64,000 nt of DNA from an uncultured Eubacteriales bacterium (lineage in GTDB: Bacteria; Bacillota; Clostridia; Oscillospirales; Acutalibacteraceae). The notes under the pieces are model-generated. The model made no database searches, had not been told where the DNA came from, and was given only the letters and a program-made list of their open reading frames with translations. The stretch spans positions 124,001 through 188,000 of the forward strand of contig CAKTFN010000004.1 of the NCBI GenBank assembly GCA_934561055.1, given 5' to 3'. Shown here one piece after another: positions 1 to 7,983 of the stretch (the stretch's first letter is position 1; the number at the start of each line of letters is the position of its first letter). The translations under genes and the position numbers were made by a program.

Positions 1-2
1 CG

Positions 3-1112
3 ATGGATGAGCTTTTTGAAAAAGCAAAGGGCAAAAAGGAGTTTGAGTATACCGAATTCCCCGCAAGAAACGATATTTGCGAGCTTCTTTTCAGCACCGG
101 AACCACCGGAAAGGAAAAGGGAATTATCGTAATCAACGAAAACAACCTTGCGATTGCGGAAAACGTTATTGACGGCGTTGAAATGAAGGAGGATAACATT
201 GAGCTGATTCCCGCTCCGCTTAATCATTCCCATGCCCTCAGACGTTTTTACGGAAATATGCTTCGCTCGGCAAGCGTTGTTCTCTCATCCGGCGTTATGA
301 ACCTTCTCGGCTTCTTTAATTCGATTGAAAAATATAATGTCAACTCAATCGACCTTGTTCCGACGGCACTTACGATTCTTCTTCGTCTTTCAAAGGGAAA
401 GCTCGGAGAATACAAAGACGTGATTCGTTACGTTGAACTCGGTGCGGCTCCGCTCATGCAGGCGGACAAGGACAAGCTCAAAGAGCTTTTGCCGAACACA
501 AGGCTTTACAATTTTTACGGCAGTACCGAAAGCGGCTGCATTGCGATTTATAACTTCAACGATTCAAAAGACAAGAGCGGCTGCATCGGAAAGCCTACCT
601 GCAACGCAAAAATTTTTGCCGTTGACGAAGAACGCAACGTAATTGAAACGAGCCGTGAAAAAACCGGTCTTCTTGCCTCTGTCGGAAGAATGAATATGAT
701 AGGTTATTGGAAGGATGAGGAGGAGACTGCCGCCGCACTTTGTGACGGCGTGGTTTATACAAACGACGAAATTTACTTTGATGAGGACGGCGACATTATT
801 CTTCTCGGAAGAAAAGGCGACGTTATCAACGTTGCCGGAAACAAGGTTTCGCCCGATGAAATCGAAAATCTCGCAAAGAAAATCGAAGGCGTTGCCGATT
901 GCGGCTGCATTCCCGTTCCGGATGACGTCAAAGGTCACGTTCCGAAGCTTTTTGTTGAGATGAAGCCGGGTACCGTTTTTGACTCGGCGGCAATCAGAGA
1001 AAGCCTTTCAAAAAGCACTGAGCCTTACAAAGTTCCGAAGTATATTGTTGAGATTGAAAAAATTCCGCGCACCTTCAACGGAAAGCTTATCAGAAGAAAG
1101 CTTGCGCAGTAA
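3..1112 (+). CDS. AMP-dependent acyl ligase (adenylate-forming enzyme), 5' end cut by window
   Basis: Activates a carboxylic acid as acyl-AMP and passes it to CoA or a carrier thiol. The visible 369 residues open just before the phosphate loop STGTTGKEKG (about residues 32-41), which normally sits 150-200 residues into the protein, so the true start lies left of the window. Later motifs are in order: YGSTESG (about 173-179), a GYW-KDEEET stretch, the hinge LGRKGDVINVAGNKVSP, and the C-terminal catalytic-lysine region NGKLIRRKL. Substrate cannot be read from sequence. The next gene starts 14 bases downstream and is an SGNH-like exported protein, so the ligase may supply acyl groups for decorating a surface polymer (inference). 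Confidence 0.85.
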   Translation: MDELFEKAKGKKEFEYTEFPARNDICELLFSTGTTGKEKGIIVINENNLAIAENVIDGVEMKEDNIELIPAPLNHSHALRRFYGNMLRSASVVLSSGVMNLLGFFNSIEKYNVNSIDLVPTALTILLRLSKGKLGEYKDVIRYVELGAAPLMQADKDKLKELLPNTRLYNFYGSTESGCIAIYNFNDSKDKSGCIGKPTCNAKIFAVDEERNVIETSREKTGLLASVGRMNMIGYWKDEEETAAALCDGVVYTNDEIYFDEDGDIILLGRKGDVINVAGNKVSPDEIENLAKKIEGVADCGCIPVPDDVKGHVPKLFVEMKPGTVFDSAAIRESLSKSTEPYKVPKYIVEIEKIPRTFNGKLIRRKLAQ

Positions 1113-1126
1113 AAAGGTCTGATAGA

Positions 1127-2497
1127 ATGGAAAGATTTAAAAAGTTTTTGAAAGCGGCCGCGTTTGTTCTTGCTTTCGTTCTGCTTTTCAACGTTGTTTC
1201 GAGTGCACTTGTCAGCTCGAACGTCTACCGCCATTGGCAGTGGGTCGGAGGGTTTTACGAGAATGAAAAGGACAGCCTTGATGCGGTTTATATCGGCTCG
1301 AGCGCAACATATGCCTTTTGGTGTCCGTCGCTTGGGTGGGAGCAAAACGGAATTGCCGTTTGGAATTACACAACCGGGCAGCAGACGATTCTTCCCGTGA
1401 AGTATATCATTGAGGAATGCAGAAAAACGCAGAAGGATGCGCTTTACATCGTCAACCTCAACCGTGCTTCGTCCGAATATAATCTTGCGTCGATTCATTA
1501 TCTTCTTGATTATATGCCGTTTTCTTTCACGAAGCTCAAGCTCACAAAGGCTCTTTGCGACGGTCTTGAGGTTGAAAAAAAGGACAGACTTCAATACTAC
1601 GTTCCGCTTGAGCTTTATCATTCACGCTGGGATTCGCTCACGCTCGAAGACTTTTCTTACAGGCCGGACGGAACAATGGGCTCTTCAAGCTATGCGTCGT
1701 TCCTCAGTTTGTCGCTCGGTTCGTCGAATAACGGAATCAATATCGACTATCCCGTGAAGCCGGTGGACGGCGAATACGTTGAAATTTTGACCGACCTTCT
1801 CGATTACTGCGAGGAAAACGGGGTAAAGGTGCTTTTCACAATCAATCCGCAGCTTTCGGAAGTCGGCGACAGATACGGCGAAATGCTTTATTTGAAGGAG
1901 CTTATTGAAAAGCGGGGCTTTGACGTTGCCGATTTTTGGACGGATTACGAAAAAATCGGGCTTGAAATTCCGAAAGACTTTTATAACGACCGCCACACAA
2001 ATATTCACGGTTCGATCAAAATGACCGATGCCCTTTCAAAGTACCTTATCGAAAATTACGGTTTTGAAGATAAGCGGAAAAAGGAGGGCTACGAGGATTG
2101 GGACAAGGCGTTTGAAATTTATTACAACAACGCAATCGGTTCAAAGATTGTTCCGGTTGAGCTTGAAACGGAAAACCGAGATTATTCGCTTGCACCCGTG
2201 AGTGTTTCCGGAAGCTATGACGGCGAAAAAATCAACGTTTCGTTCTCCTCCTGCGAGGGTGCGGACGGCTACAGGGTTTTCAGAAAGACAATCAACAACA
2301 TTAAAAAAACGCAGTCGGTTTTCCGTGAACTTTTTACGCTTGAAAACGGAGAAACCTCTTTCTCGGATTCCGATTTCAGCGCCGAAAACAACGGAGCATA
2401 TTCCTTCGCTTATATTATCGTTCCGTTCAAAACCGTTGACGGAACCGAAAAATACGGAAGCTTCGATTATTCGGGGCTCACGGTAAAAGTCGAATAA
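1127..2497 (+). CDS. Membrane-anchored SGNH-hydrolase-like surface protein with C-terminal Fn3-like domain
   Basis: 456 residues. An N-terminal hydrophobic segment (about 8-28) anchors or exports it. GSS at 57-59 looks like SGNH block I with the nucleophilic Ser, and FYNDRHTNIHG (about 285-295) looks like block V (Asp-x-x-His), the arrangement in DltD- and AlgX-like proteins that move acyl groups on cell-envelope polymers. The last ~100 residues look like a fibronectin-III-like beta-sandwich. Adjacent and co-directional with the acyl ligase, so a role in O-acylation of a wall polysaccharide is plausible but unproven; overall family identity is weak. A terminator follows at once. Confidence 0.55.
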   Translation: MERFKKFLKAAAFVLAFVLLFNVVSSALVSSNVYRHWQWVGGFYENEKDSLDAVYIGSSATYAFWCPSLGWEQNGIAVWNYTTGQQTILPVKYIIEECRKTQKDALYIVNLNRASSEYNLASIHYLLDYMPFSFTKLKLTKALCDGLEVEKKDRLQYYVPLELYHSRWDSLTLEDFSYRPDGTMGSSSYASFLSLSLGSSNNGINIDYPVKPVDGEYVEILTDLLDYCEENGVKVLFTINPQLSEVGDRYGEMLYLKELIEKRGFDVADFWTDYEKIGLEIPKDFYNDRHTNIHGSIKMTDALSKYLIENYGFEDKRKKEGYEDWDKAFEIYYNNAIGSKIVPVELETENRDYSLAPVSVSGSYDGEKINVSFSSCEGADGYRVFRKTINNIKKTQSVFRELFTLENGETSFSDSDFSAENNGAYSFAYIIVPFKTVDGTEKYGSFDYSGLTVKVE

Positions 2498-2501
2498 CAA
2501 A

Positions 2502-2539
2502 AACGTCCGAAGCCTTTTGAAGGTTTTCGGGCGTTTTTT
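2502..2539 (+). terminator. Intrinsic terminator after the SGNH-like gene
   Basis: Arms AACGTCCGAA and TTTTCGGGCGTT enclose a short loop and run into six T residues. Confidence 0.75.
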
Positions 2540-2546
2540 GGTGCAT

Positions 2547-2580
2547 AAAAACCCGGAGTCCAAACGGATTTCCGGGTTTT
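2547..2580. terminator. Bidirectional terminator between convergent genes
   Basis: Near-perfect stem AAAACCCGGA / TCCGGGTTTT. T-rich tracts follow on both strands, so it can end tarIJ from the right and back up the preceding terminator from the left. Confidence 0.7.
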
Positions 2581-2589
2581 GCTCTTTTT

Positions 2590-3615
2590 TTATTTTTCCC
2601 ATTTCATGATGGTTTTTCCGAAAGCCTTCTTTGTGTCGAGTTCAAAAGCTTCGGTCATGTCCTTGATGTTTCTGACAACCTGGACAATGCCGACCATATG
2701 AGAAAGGTTTTCAATGATGTCGGGATATTCATCATACATTTCAACGGTTTTCACAAAGTCCGCTCTTCCGCTTCTGCTGCTTCCGAACATACGAAGACCT
2801 TTTTCAAGAATCATTCTTGTGTTGATCGGGACGGGGTATTCCGAAACGCCGAGGATTGAAATTGTTCCTTCGGGGTTGATGAAATCGATGATTTGATCAA
2901 TCGCAACCTGAGAACCGTTTCCGCCGACGCATTCAAAAGCGTGGTCAATGTGCATATCTTCCGGAATTTCGGTCGTTAAAAATGTTTTGTCAACAAAAGT
3001 GAAGTCGGCAAGCTTTTTCGGAACAACTCCGAAAACATAGACCTTCGTTTCCGGAAAGAATTTTTTGAGAAAAATGCAGGTCATATAACTGAGGTTTCCG
3101 TCACCCCAAACGCCGATGACGTTGCGCCTTTTGTGAGCGATTTTGTCAAAACGGGAGATTGCGTGAACGCCGACGGAGACCATCTCCGTGAAAGCGGCAA
3201 TCTCGTTCGGAATACCGTCCGGAAGAAGAACAAGGCGGTCGGCGGGGATTTGAACATATTCCTGCATGAAGCCGTCAAAGCCGCTTGCACGGAACTTGCT
3301 TGAACGAAGGTAGTTTTCGGCGATGACGTCGTCCTTTTCGGTCGGCGTGTTCGGAATCATAACGACCCTGTCGCCGGGCTTGAACGAGCCGTCCGGCGCA
3401 TAGACAACCTCGCCGATACCCTCATGAATGAGAGCCATCGGAAGCTTTTTTGCAAGAACCTTTGCGTCACGCGTACCCTGGAAATATCTCTGATCCGCAT
3501 TGCAGATAGAAAGATATGTCGGTTTGACAATGATATCCGAAGAGAAAATGTCAATCTCATTGAAGGCGATTTCGATTTTTCTCGGCTGAGTCAATCTGTA
3601 AACTGTATTAAGCAT
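2590..3615 (-). CDS. tarJ: Ribulose-5-phosphate reductase TarJ (ribitol-5-phosphate dehydrogenase)
   Basis: Zinc/NADPH-dependent reductase of the alcohol dehydrogenase superfamily that makes ribitol-5-phosphate from ribulose-5-phosphate. The 341-residue protein closely follows TarJ as I remember it from Staphylococcus: the N-terminal ICNADQRYFQGTRD stretch, LIHEGIGEVV, PNTPTEKDDVIAENYL, the cofactor-fold segment GVWGDGNLSYMT, HAFECVGG-GSQ and LEKGLRMFGSSRSG. It lies 23 bases after tarI with its own GAAAGGA ribosome site. Together the pair supplies CDP-ribitol for wall teichoic acid or a ribitol-containing capsule. No polymerase or TagB/F-type gene is visible in the window. Confidence 0.88.
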   Translation of the reverse strand: MLNTVYRLTQPRKIEIAFNEIDIFSSDIIVKPTYLSICNADQRYFQGTRDAKVLAKKLPMALIHEGIGEVVYAPDGSFKPGDRVVMIPNTPTEKDDVIAENYLRSSKFRASGFDGFMQEYVQIPADRLVLLPDGIPNEIAAFTEMVSVGVHAISRFDKIAHKRRNVIGVWGDGNLSYMTCIFLKKFFPETKVYVFGVVPKKLADFTFVDKTFLTTEIPEDMHIDHAFECVGGNGSQVAIDQIIDFINPEGTISILGVSEYPVPINTRMILEKGLRMFGSSRSGRADFVKTVEMYDEYPDIIENLSHMVGIVQVVRNIKDMTEAFELDTKKAFGKTIMKWEK

Positions 3616-3638
3616 TGTTTTTTTCCTTTCGTTGCCTG

Positions 3639-4352
3639 TCAGTCTGCAATCTCTTCGTCAAGAAGAGATTTTGCAACACGAAGGTCATACGGATAGGTGA
3701 TTTTGATGTTATGAACTTCGCCTTGGATAAGGTGAACGGGGTAACCCTTCATGCTGAAAATTTTGCAGGCGTCGGTGAGAATATTCTTTTCTTCTTCGGT
3801 GAGGCTTTCGTAAAGCTCTTTGAGTTTTTTCGCCTTGAAGGCCTGCGGAGTCTGACCCTGATAAAGCTTGCTTCTGTCGGGAATGGAAGAAATTGTTTCT
3901 TTGTCCAGGCTTTCAACGATTGTGTCCGTTGCGGGAACAACGGTGTCGGTTGCGCCGAATTCAATTGCGGCGTCGATGTTTTCGTCGATGATTCTTGCTG
4001 AAACGAAGGGGCGGACCGCATCGTGGGTAACGATTACGGTTTCATCGTCAAGACCGTCGGTTTCTTCAATGTAACGAACGGCATTCATGATGGTTTCGTT
4101 CCTTGTTGAGCCGCCCTTGAGAACAAGAACGCGGTCATTTTCGGGAAGGTGCTTTGCAAGAATGTTCTTTGTGTAGCTTACCCATTGGTCAGGGCAAAGG
4201 ATGATGACCTTTTTGAATGCGCTGTTGACATAAAACTTTTCAACAGTGTGGACGATGATGGGCTTTTCCTTCAGCGTGAGATACTGCTTCGGCTTTTCAA
4301 GGTTGCCCATTCTGCTGCCGATTCCGCCGGCGGCAATTACTGCGTATATCAT
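3639..4352 (-). CDS. tarI: Ribitol-5-phosphate cytidylyltransferase TarI (IspD family)
   Basis: Transfers CMP from CTP to ribitol-5-phosphate to give CDP-ribitol. 237 residues with the nucleotidyltransferase signature AAGGIGSRMGN near the N terminus, followed by KPKQYL, the THDAVRPFV motif and QGQTPQAF. IspD of isoprenoid synthesis shares this fold, but the immediate downstream tarJ makes TarI the better call. Start supported by GAGGTG eight bases upstream; a consensus SigA promoter precedes it. Confidence 0.85.
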   Translation of the reverse strand: MIYAVIAAGGIGSRMGNLEKPKQYLTLKEKPIIVHTVEKFYVNSAFKKVIILCPDQWVSYTKNILAKHLPENDRVLVLKGGSTRNETIMNAVRYIEETDGLDDETVIVTHDAVRPFVSARIIDENIDAAIEFGATDTVVPATDTIVESLDKETISSIPDRSKLYQGQTPQAFKAKKLKELYESLTEEEKNILTDACKIFSMKGYPVHLIQGEVHNIKITYPYDLRVAKSLLDEEIAD

Positions 4353-4416
4353 GTTTTCACCTCAAAAATTAGTTTGATTTAATTTTACCGTGTTATAAAC
4401 TGATTAACAACAATTT

Positions 4417-4445
4417 ATTGTACCCCAAAGAGAGCGTTTTGTCAA
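4417..4445 (-). promoter_or_regulatory. SigA promoter of tarIJ
   Basis: On the minus strand TTGACA, 17-base spacer, TACAAT, about 65 bases upstream of the tarI start. Confidence 0.7.
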
Positions 4446-4552
4446 CTTATAACCTTTCTTTTTACGGTCGCTTCATTGTTATCGTTTTGCCGGGGGCATT
4501 TTGGCTGTCGGCTGAAATTCCCGAAACAGGACAATTATTGAATCACTTTTCT

Positions 4553-4612
4553 TTGGCTCCTCCTGTGAGGGAGCTGTCGGCTCTGCCGACTGAGGGAGGG
4601 AATTACTACGCT
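4553..4612. repeat. GC-rich hairpin repeat (GTCGGC-TCT-GCCGAC core)
   Basis: Perfect stem GTCGGC / GCCGAC at 4576-4590 flanked by GAGGGAG-type purine blocks. I recall this CTCCCTCAGTCGGC-type element as a very common dispersed hairpin in gut Clostridia genomes; only one copy occurs in this window, so that is memory, not sequence evidence. Confidence 0.45.
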
Positions 4613-4639
4613 ACGGTTTATTTTTTAATGTTGTTCATT

Positions 4640-4961
4640 TAACCGCACGTTTTATCTTTTAATTTTTATCCGTCCGCTCCGCTGGGGGCACTTTTGTCGT
4701 TTGATACAAAACAAAGCAATAAAAAGCCGAATTGACAAGGTCTTCTACGCTGTATTTCCGCCTTGACTGCGTCTGAAATGCTCGCAATGGAGCAACCATT
4801 GCTGTGCTTTCATCCTTGTCAAAACAAAAATACAACGCAAAATCCTCTTGCCCCTCCGACTTTCCATCGCTTGCCAAAAATTCGCTTTTCAATACGTCGC
4901 ATTTGGAAACCGAATTTCCCTTTTGCGGGGGAAAAAGGAAAATATCGGCTTCCGATGCGGC
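4640..4961 (+). repeat. Dispersed repeat, left copy (inverted relative to 5454-5737)
   Basis: Segment 4900-4961 is the exact reverse complement of 5454-5515 (62 of 62 bases); weaker similarity extends outward to about 4874 and 5541. Segment 4668-4719 is the reverse complement of 5661-5712 with about 6 mismatches in 52. The block starts with AACCGCACGTTTTA, which recurs inverted at 42081-42094. About 150 bases at 4720-4873 are absent from the right copies. Open frames across it look like repeat artefacts, not genes. Confidence 0.75.
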
Positions 4962-5131
4962 TTTAGCCGGGTTGTTCATAGCTTTTCACAATTATACAGA
5001 AAGAAAAATCCGCCTGTAGTACAAAACCGTTGGTGCCCATTGTTTTAAAGCAAGAATTCAAGACAACAATATTCTTCTTTTCCTCGTGCGGATTTTATGC
5101 GTGAAAATTTCCACTTACGCTTACTTGAATG

Positions 5132-5160
5132 TTGAAAGTTTTAAAGTGTTAAGGTAATAT
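5132..5160 (+). promoter_or_regulatory. SigA promoter of the RNA candidate
   Basis: TTGAAA, 17-base spacer, TAATAT; predicted start near 5167. No protein-coding frame with a ribosome site follows. Confidence 0.6.
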
Positions 5161-5163
5161 AAC

Positions 5164-5485
5164 CTTTTGCACCGCAAAGATTTATAGATAAATTCTGAAG
5201 TTAAACCGTACAAATACACAAAGGATTTATATGATTAAAACGGTGAGGTTTAAGCGGGAGCCTCACGGAATTCCTCGAGAATGAAAAAATCAAGGCAGAA
5301 CATATAAATCCACTGCAAGAAATCCGCGGAGAAAAGGAAAGCGAAAATAATCTTTTTGGTTTTCTCTGACTGAAAATCATGACAGAGTGTGGTTTAACGA
5401 TAATAGCGGATTGGTGTTTTTAAAAAGTGAGATTAGCAGACGAAACCGTTGTAGCCGCATCGGAAGCCGATATTTTCCTTTTTCC
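5164..5485 (+). ncRNA. Candidate structured non-coding RNA, family not recognised
   Basis: Downstream of the promoter the sequence folds by eye into a branched structure. A 5' hairpin CTTTTGC/GCAAAG lies at 5164-5179. A closing stem GTTAAACCGTAC (5200-5211) pairs with GTGTGGTTTAAC (5387-5398) over 12 pairs, two of them G-U. Inside it GGATTTATATG (5223-5233) pairs perfectly with CATATAAATCC (5301-5311) and encloses a GTGAGG/CCTCAC hairpin (5243-5266). Next comes GAGAAAA..AAAG / CTTT..TTTTCTC (5329-5366), then a CTCTG/CAGAG hairpin. The 3' end is uncertain: a weak ATCGG/CCGAT hairpin with a T-rich tract ends near 5485 inside the right repeat. It is not tmRNA, SRP RNA or RNase P RNA by their hallmark sequences. 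Confidence 0.45.
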
Positions 5486-5614
5486 CCCGCAAAAGGGAAA
5501 TTCGGTTTCCAAATGCGGTGTATGAAAAAGCGATTTTTTGGGTACTTTTGTATCAATCGACAAAAGTGCCCCAGCGGAGCGGACGGATAGAAAGATATAA
5601 GACACGGTGCGAAT
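5454..5614 (-). repeat. Dispersed repeat, right copy 1
   Basis: 5454-5515 is the perfect inverted partner of 4900-4961. The tail 5550-5612 (GTATCAATCGA..GCGGACGGAT..ATAAGACACGGTGCGA) is repeated directly at 5673-5736. Compared with the left copy this one lacks an internal block of about 150 bases. Confidence 0.75.
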
Positions 5615-5660
5615 CAAAGCGACAGTATTATAAAGAGAAAGACGGTAAAGGAAAACCTCG

Positions 5661-5737
5661 TTGCTTTGTTTTGTATCAATCGAAAAAAGTACCCCCGGCA
5701 CAGCGGACGGATGAAAAGATATAAGACACGGTGCGAT
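5661..5737 (-). repeat. Dispersed repeat, right copy 2 (partial)
   Basis: Direct repeat of 5550-5612 and inverted partner of 4668-4719. It contains only the outer part of the element. From here to the mreB promoter (5738-5927) I see no gene. Confidence 0.7.
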
Positions 5738-5927
5738 TAAAACGATAATATTAAAGAGAAAGAACGAAAATCCTCGGTGCAGGAAAGGACAGCAAAAATT
5801 TAAAGAACTCCTTCGGTTTAATGCCCACAATGAAGCGATATTAAAAAAAGGAAGCGAAAAAACAGGCAGCGTATATGAATTAACGGTGAATTTTCGTATA
5901 ATACGGAAATATTTTTCCGAAACTTAC

Positions 5928-5956
5928 TTGAGAATAGCTTCGTTTTGTTATATAAT
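5928..5956 (+). promoter_or_regulatory. SigA promoter of the mreB operon
   Basis: TTGAGA, 17-base spacer, TATAAT, about 90 bases before mreB. A second TTGACA at 5990 lacks a convincing -10. Confidence 0.7.
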
Positions 5957-6048
5957 GTTATATCTGTTATTATGCAGGACTGTGCAATCTTGACAGTGAA
6001 TACGATTTTTATTATTTATATAGATTATTTTCCGGAGGGTGAAGCGTC

Positions 6049-7059
6049 ATGCTTTTTTCACAGGATATTGGAATTGACCTCGGAACGGCGAATACACTCG
6101 TTTTCGTTCGGGGAAAAGGTATTGTTATAAGAGAACCGTCCGTTGTTGCCGTAAACGTCAGCGCAAGACCCGGAAAGGTTGTTGCCGTCGGAAACAAGGC
6201 GAAGGAGATGATTGGCCGCACGCCGGGCTCGATCACCGCAATGCGTCCGCTCAAGGACGGAGTGATTGCCGACTTTGACGTCACGACCGAGATGCTGAGA
6301 AAGTTCATTCAAAAAGCAATGGGAAATTCGTTCTTCGCAAAAGCGAGAGTCGTAATTTGCATTCCTTCCGGCGTTACGGAAGTTGAAAGAAGAAACGTTC
6401 ATGACGTTGCGATCGAAGCCGGAGCAAAATACGTCAGCCTCATTGAAGAACCGATGGCGGCCGCAATCGGAGCCGGACTTCCCGTTTCGGAAGCAATCGG
6501 AAGTATGGTTGTTGACATCGGCGGAGGAACGGCGGAAGTTGCCGTAATTTCGCTCGGCGATATTGTCACATCACGTTCCGTAAGAACAGCCGGGGACAGC
6601 TTTGACAGCGCAATAATTCAGTACGTCAAGAAAAAATACAATCTTCTCATCGGAGAGCGCACAGCCGAGGAAATTAAAGTTAAAATCGGTTCGGCCGCAC
6701 CGTATGAGGGAGAAGGAAAAATGGAAGTCAAGGGAAGAAACCTTGTTGACGGACTTCCGAAGAACGTTACCGTGACGAGCGAAGAAATCCGTGAATCGCT
6801 TTCCGATTCGGTCGGCCAAATCGTTGAAGCGGTGAAGGAAACGCTTGAAAAAACCCCGCCCGAACTTTCGGCGGACATCATTGACCACGGAATCATGCTC
6901 ACGGGCGGCGGCGCGTTGCTCAGAGGGCTCGACAAGCTCATTGCCGATGAAACCGGAATGCCGGTCAACATTGCCGATAATCCGCTTGACTGCGTTGTTG
7001 ACGGAACGGGAATTTATCTTGAATCGGACGTTCTCGGAAAAATCGGAAAAAGACTTTGA
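6049..7059 (+). CDS. mreB: Rod shape-determining actin homologue MreB
   Basis: Forms membrane-associated filaments that guide lateral wall synthesis with MreC, MreD and a class B PBP, all encoded next. The 336 residues match the family length. The actin phosphate-1 motif DLGTANT is at 10-16, the second phosphate loop VVDIGGGTAEVAVI lies mid-protein, and the adenosine-site segment LTGGGALLRGLD near 280. The ribosome site GGAGGG lies nine bases before ATG. First gene of mreB-mreC-mreD-mrdA-minD. Confidence 0.95.
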   Translation: MLFSQDIGIDLGTANTLVFVRGKGIVIREPSVVAVNVSARPGKVVAVGNKAKEMIGRTPGSITAMRPLKDGVIADFDVTTEMLRKFIQKAMGNSFFAKARVVICIPSGVTEVERRNVHDVAIEAGAKYVSLIEEPMAAAIGAGLPVSEAIGSMVVDIGGGTAEVAVISLGDIVTSRSVRTAGDSFDSAIIQYVKKKYNLLIGERTAEEIKVKIGSAAPYEGEGKMEVKGRNLVDGLPKNVTVTSEEIRESLSDSVGQIVEAVKETLEKTPPELSADIIDHGIMLTGGGALLRGLDKLIADETGMPVNIADNPLDCVVDGTGIYLESDVLGKIGKRL

Positions 7060-7114
7060 GAAAGGCCAGTGCTTTTTCCGGGCTTTCCGGATTAAGGACT
7101 GAGAAAATATTATA

Positions 7115-7978
7115 ATGAAAAAGTTTTTTAAAAGCACTCAGTTTAAAGCTTTTTCGCTCGTTCTCTGCGCGCTTCTCGTCGGAGCGATTCTCGCTTCGGT
7201 CGGGTCAAACGGAACTTCTCCGTTCACAAGCGTAATTTCCGTTGTTTTTTCTCCGATTCAAAAGTGTTCGGAAAAAATCGCCGAAAAGTTCGATTGGTTT
7301 AATTCGTCTTTCGCCGGTGCGGGAACATACAAAGCAGAAAACGAACAGCTTCGTGACAAAATTGAAGAATATGAAAAAAAGCTCGCCGATTATGATGAAA
7401 TGAAGCATAAAATTTCGTCTTATGAAAGTATGCTCGAAGTTAAGGAAAACAACCCGGAAATGAAGTTTTGCCGGGCGGAAATCATCGGAACGGACAGCGC
7501 CGATCTTTTTTCTTCTCTCATTATCGACAAGGGAAGCAGCGATGAAATTTCCGTCAATGATCCGGTTGTCAGCGGAAATTACATTGTCGGAATCGTGAAA
7601 AAGGTCAATCCGACTTACAGCGTTGTTGAATCGATTCTCAATCCGTCGGTCAACATCAGTGCCATTGAAAGCGAAACGCGCGAAACCGCTTATGTTACCG
7701 CCGCAACCGAGCAATCTCTTCAGGGGAAATGCATCCTTGCCGGCCTTGAGAGAACAACCGATGTTTCGCCGGGCGGAATTGTCATGACGTCCGGAATCGG
7801 CGGAATTTACCCGAAGGGCTTCATCGTCGGAACGGTTACTCAGGTTCTTGACAGCGATTATGATCTTACAAGTTACGCCGTCATCAATCCGGGCGCAAAA
7901 ATCAGTGAACTTGAGGATATATTCGTAATCACCGAATTCAAAGGACAGGGAATCGAACAAATCGAACTGGAGGACTGA
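7115..7978 (+). CDS. mreC: Rod shape-determining protein MreC
   Basis: Bitopic scaffold linking MreB to periplasm-facing wall enzymes. 287 residues: one N-terminal membrane helix (about 11-30), a charged coiled coil (about 68-110), then the beta-barrel region with LIIDKGSSDEISVNDPVV and MTSGIGGIYPKGFIVGTV, both characteristic of MreC. The ribosome site before its ATG is weak, an AGGA about 16 bases away, so expression may depend on coupling to mreB. Confidence 0.92.
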   Translation: MKKFFKSTQFKAFSLVLCALLVGAILASVGSNGTSPFTSVISVVFSPIQKCSEKIAEKFDWFNSSFAGAGTYKAENEQLRDKIEEYEKKLADYDEMKHKISSYESMLEVKENNPEMKFCRAEIIGTDSADLFSSLIIDKGSSDEISVNDPVVSGNYIVGIVKKVNPTYSVVESILNPSVNISAIESETRETAYVTAATEQSLQGKCILAGLERTTDVSPGGIVMTSGIGGIYPKGFIVGTVTQVLDSDYDLTSYAVINPGAKISELEDIFVITEFKGQGIEQIELED

Positions 7979-7983
7979 AAAAC

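Noticed and set aside
3639..4352. IspD (MEP pathway) as first choice for the cytidylyltransferase
   Set aside because: Same fold, but the adjacent TarJ and the shared promoter favour TarI.
5164..5485. tmRNA, SRP RNA or RNase P RNA at the RNA candidate
   Set aside because: None of their invariant sequences (tmRNA 5' end and tag frame, SRP GGAAG loop, RNase P GAGGAAAGTCC) is present.
4659..5830. Several open frames of 66-136 codons on both strands in the 4.6-5.8 kb region
   Set aside because: They lie on the inverted and direct repeats, mirror each other between copies, lack ribosome sites and show no domain.
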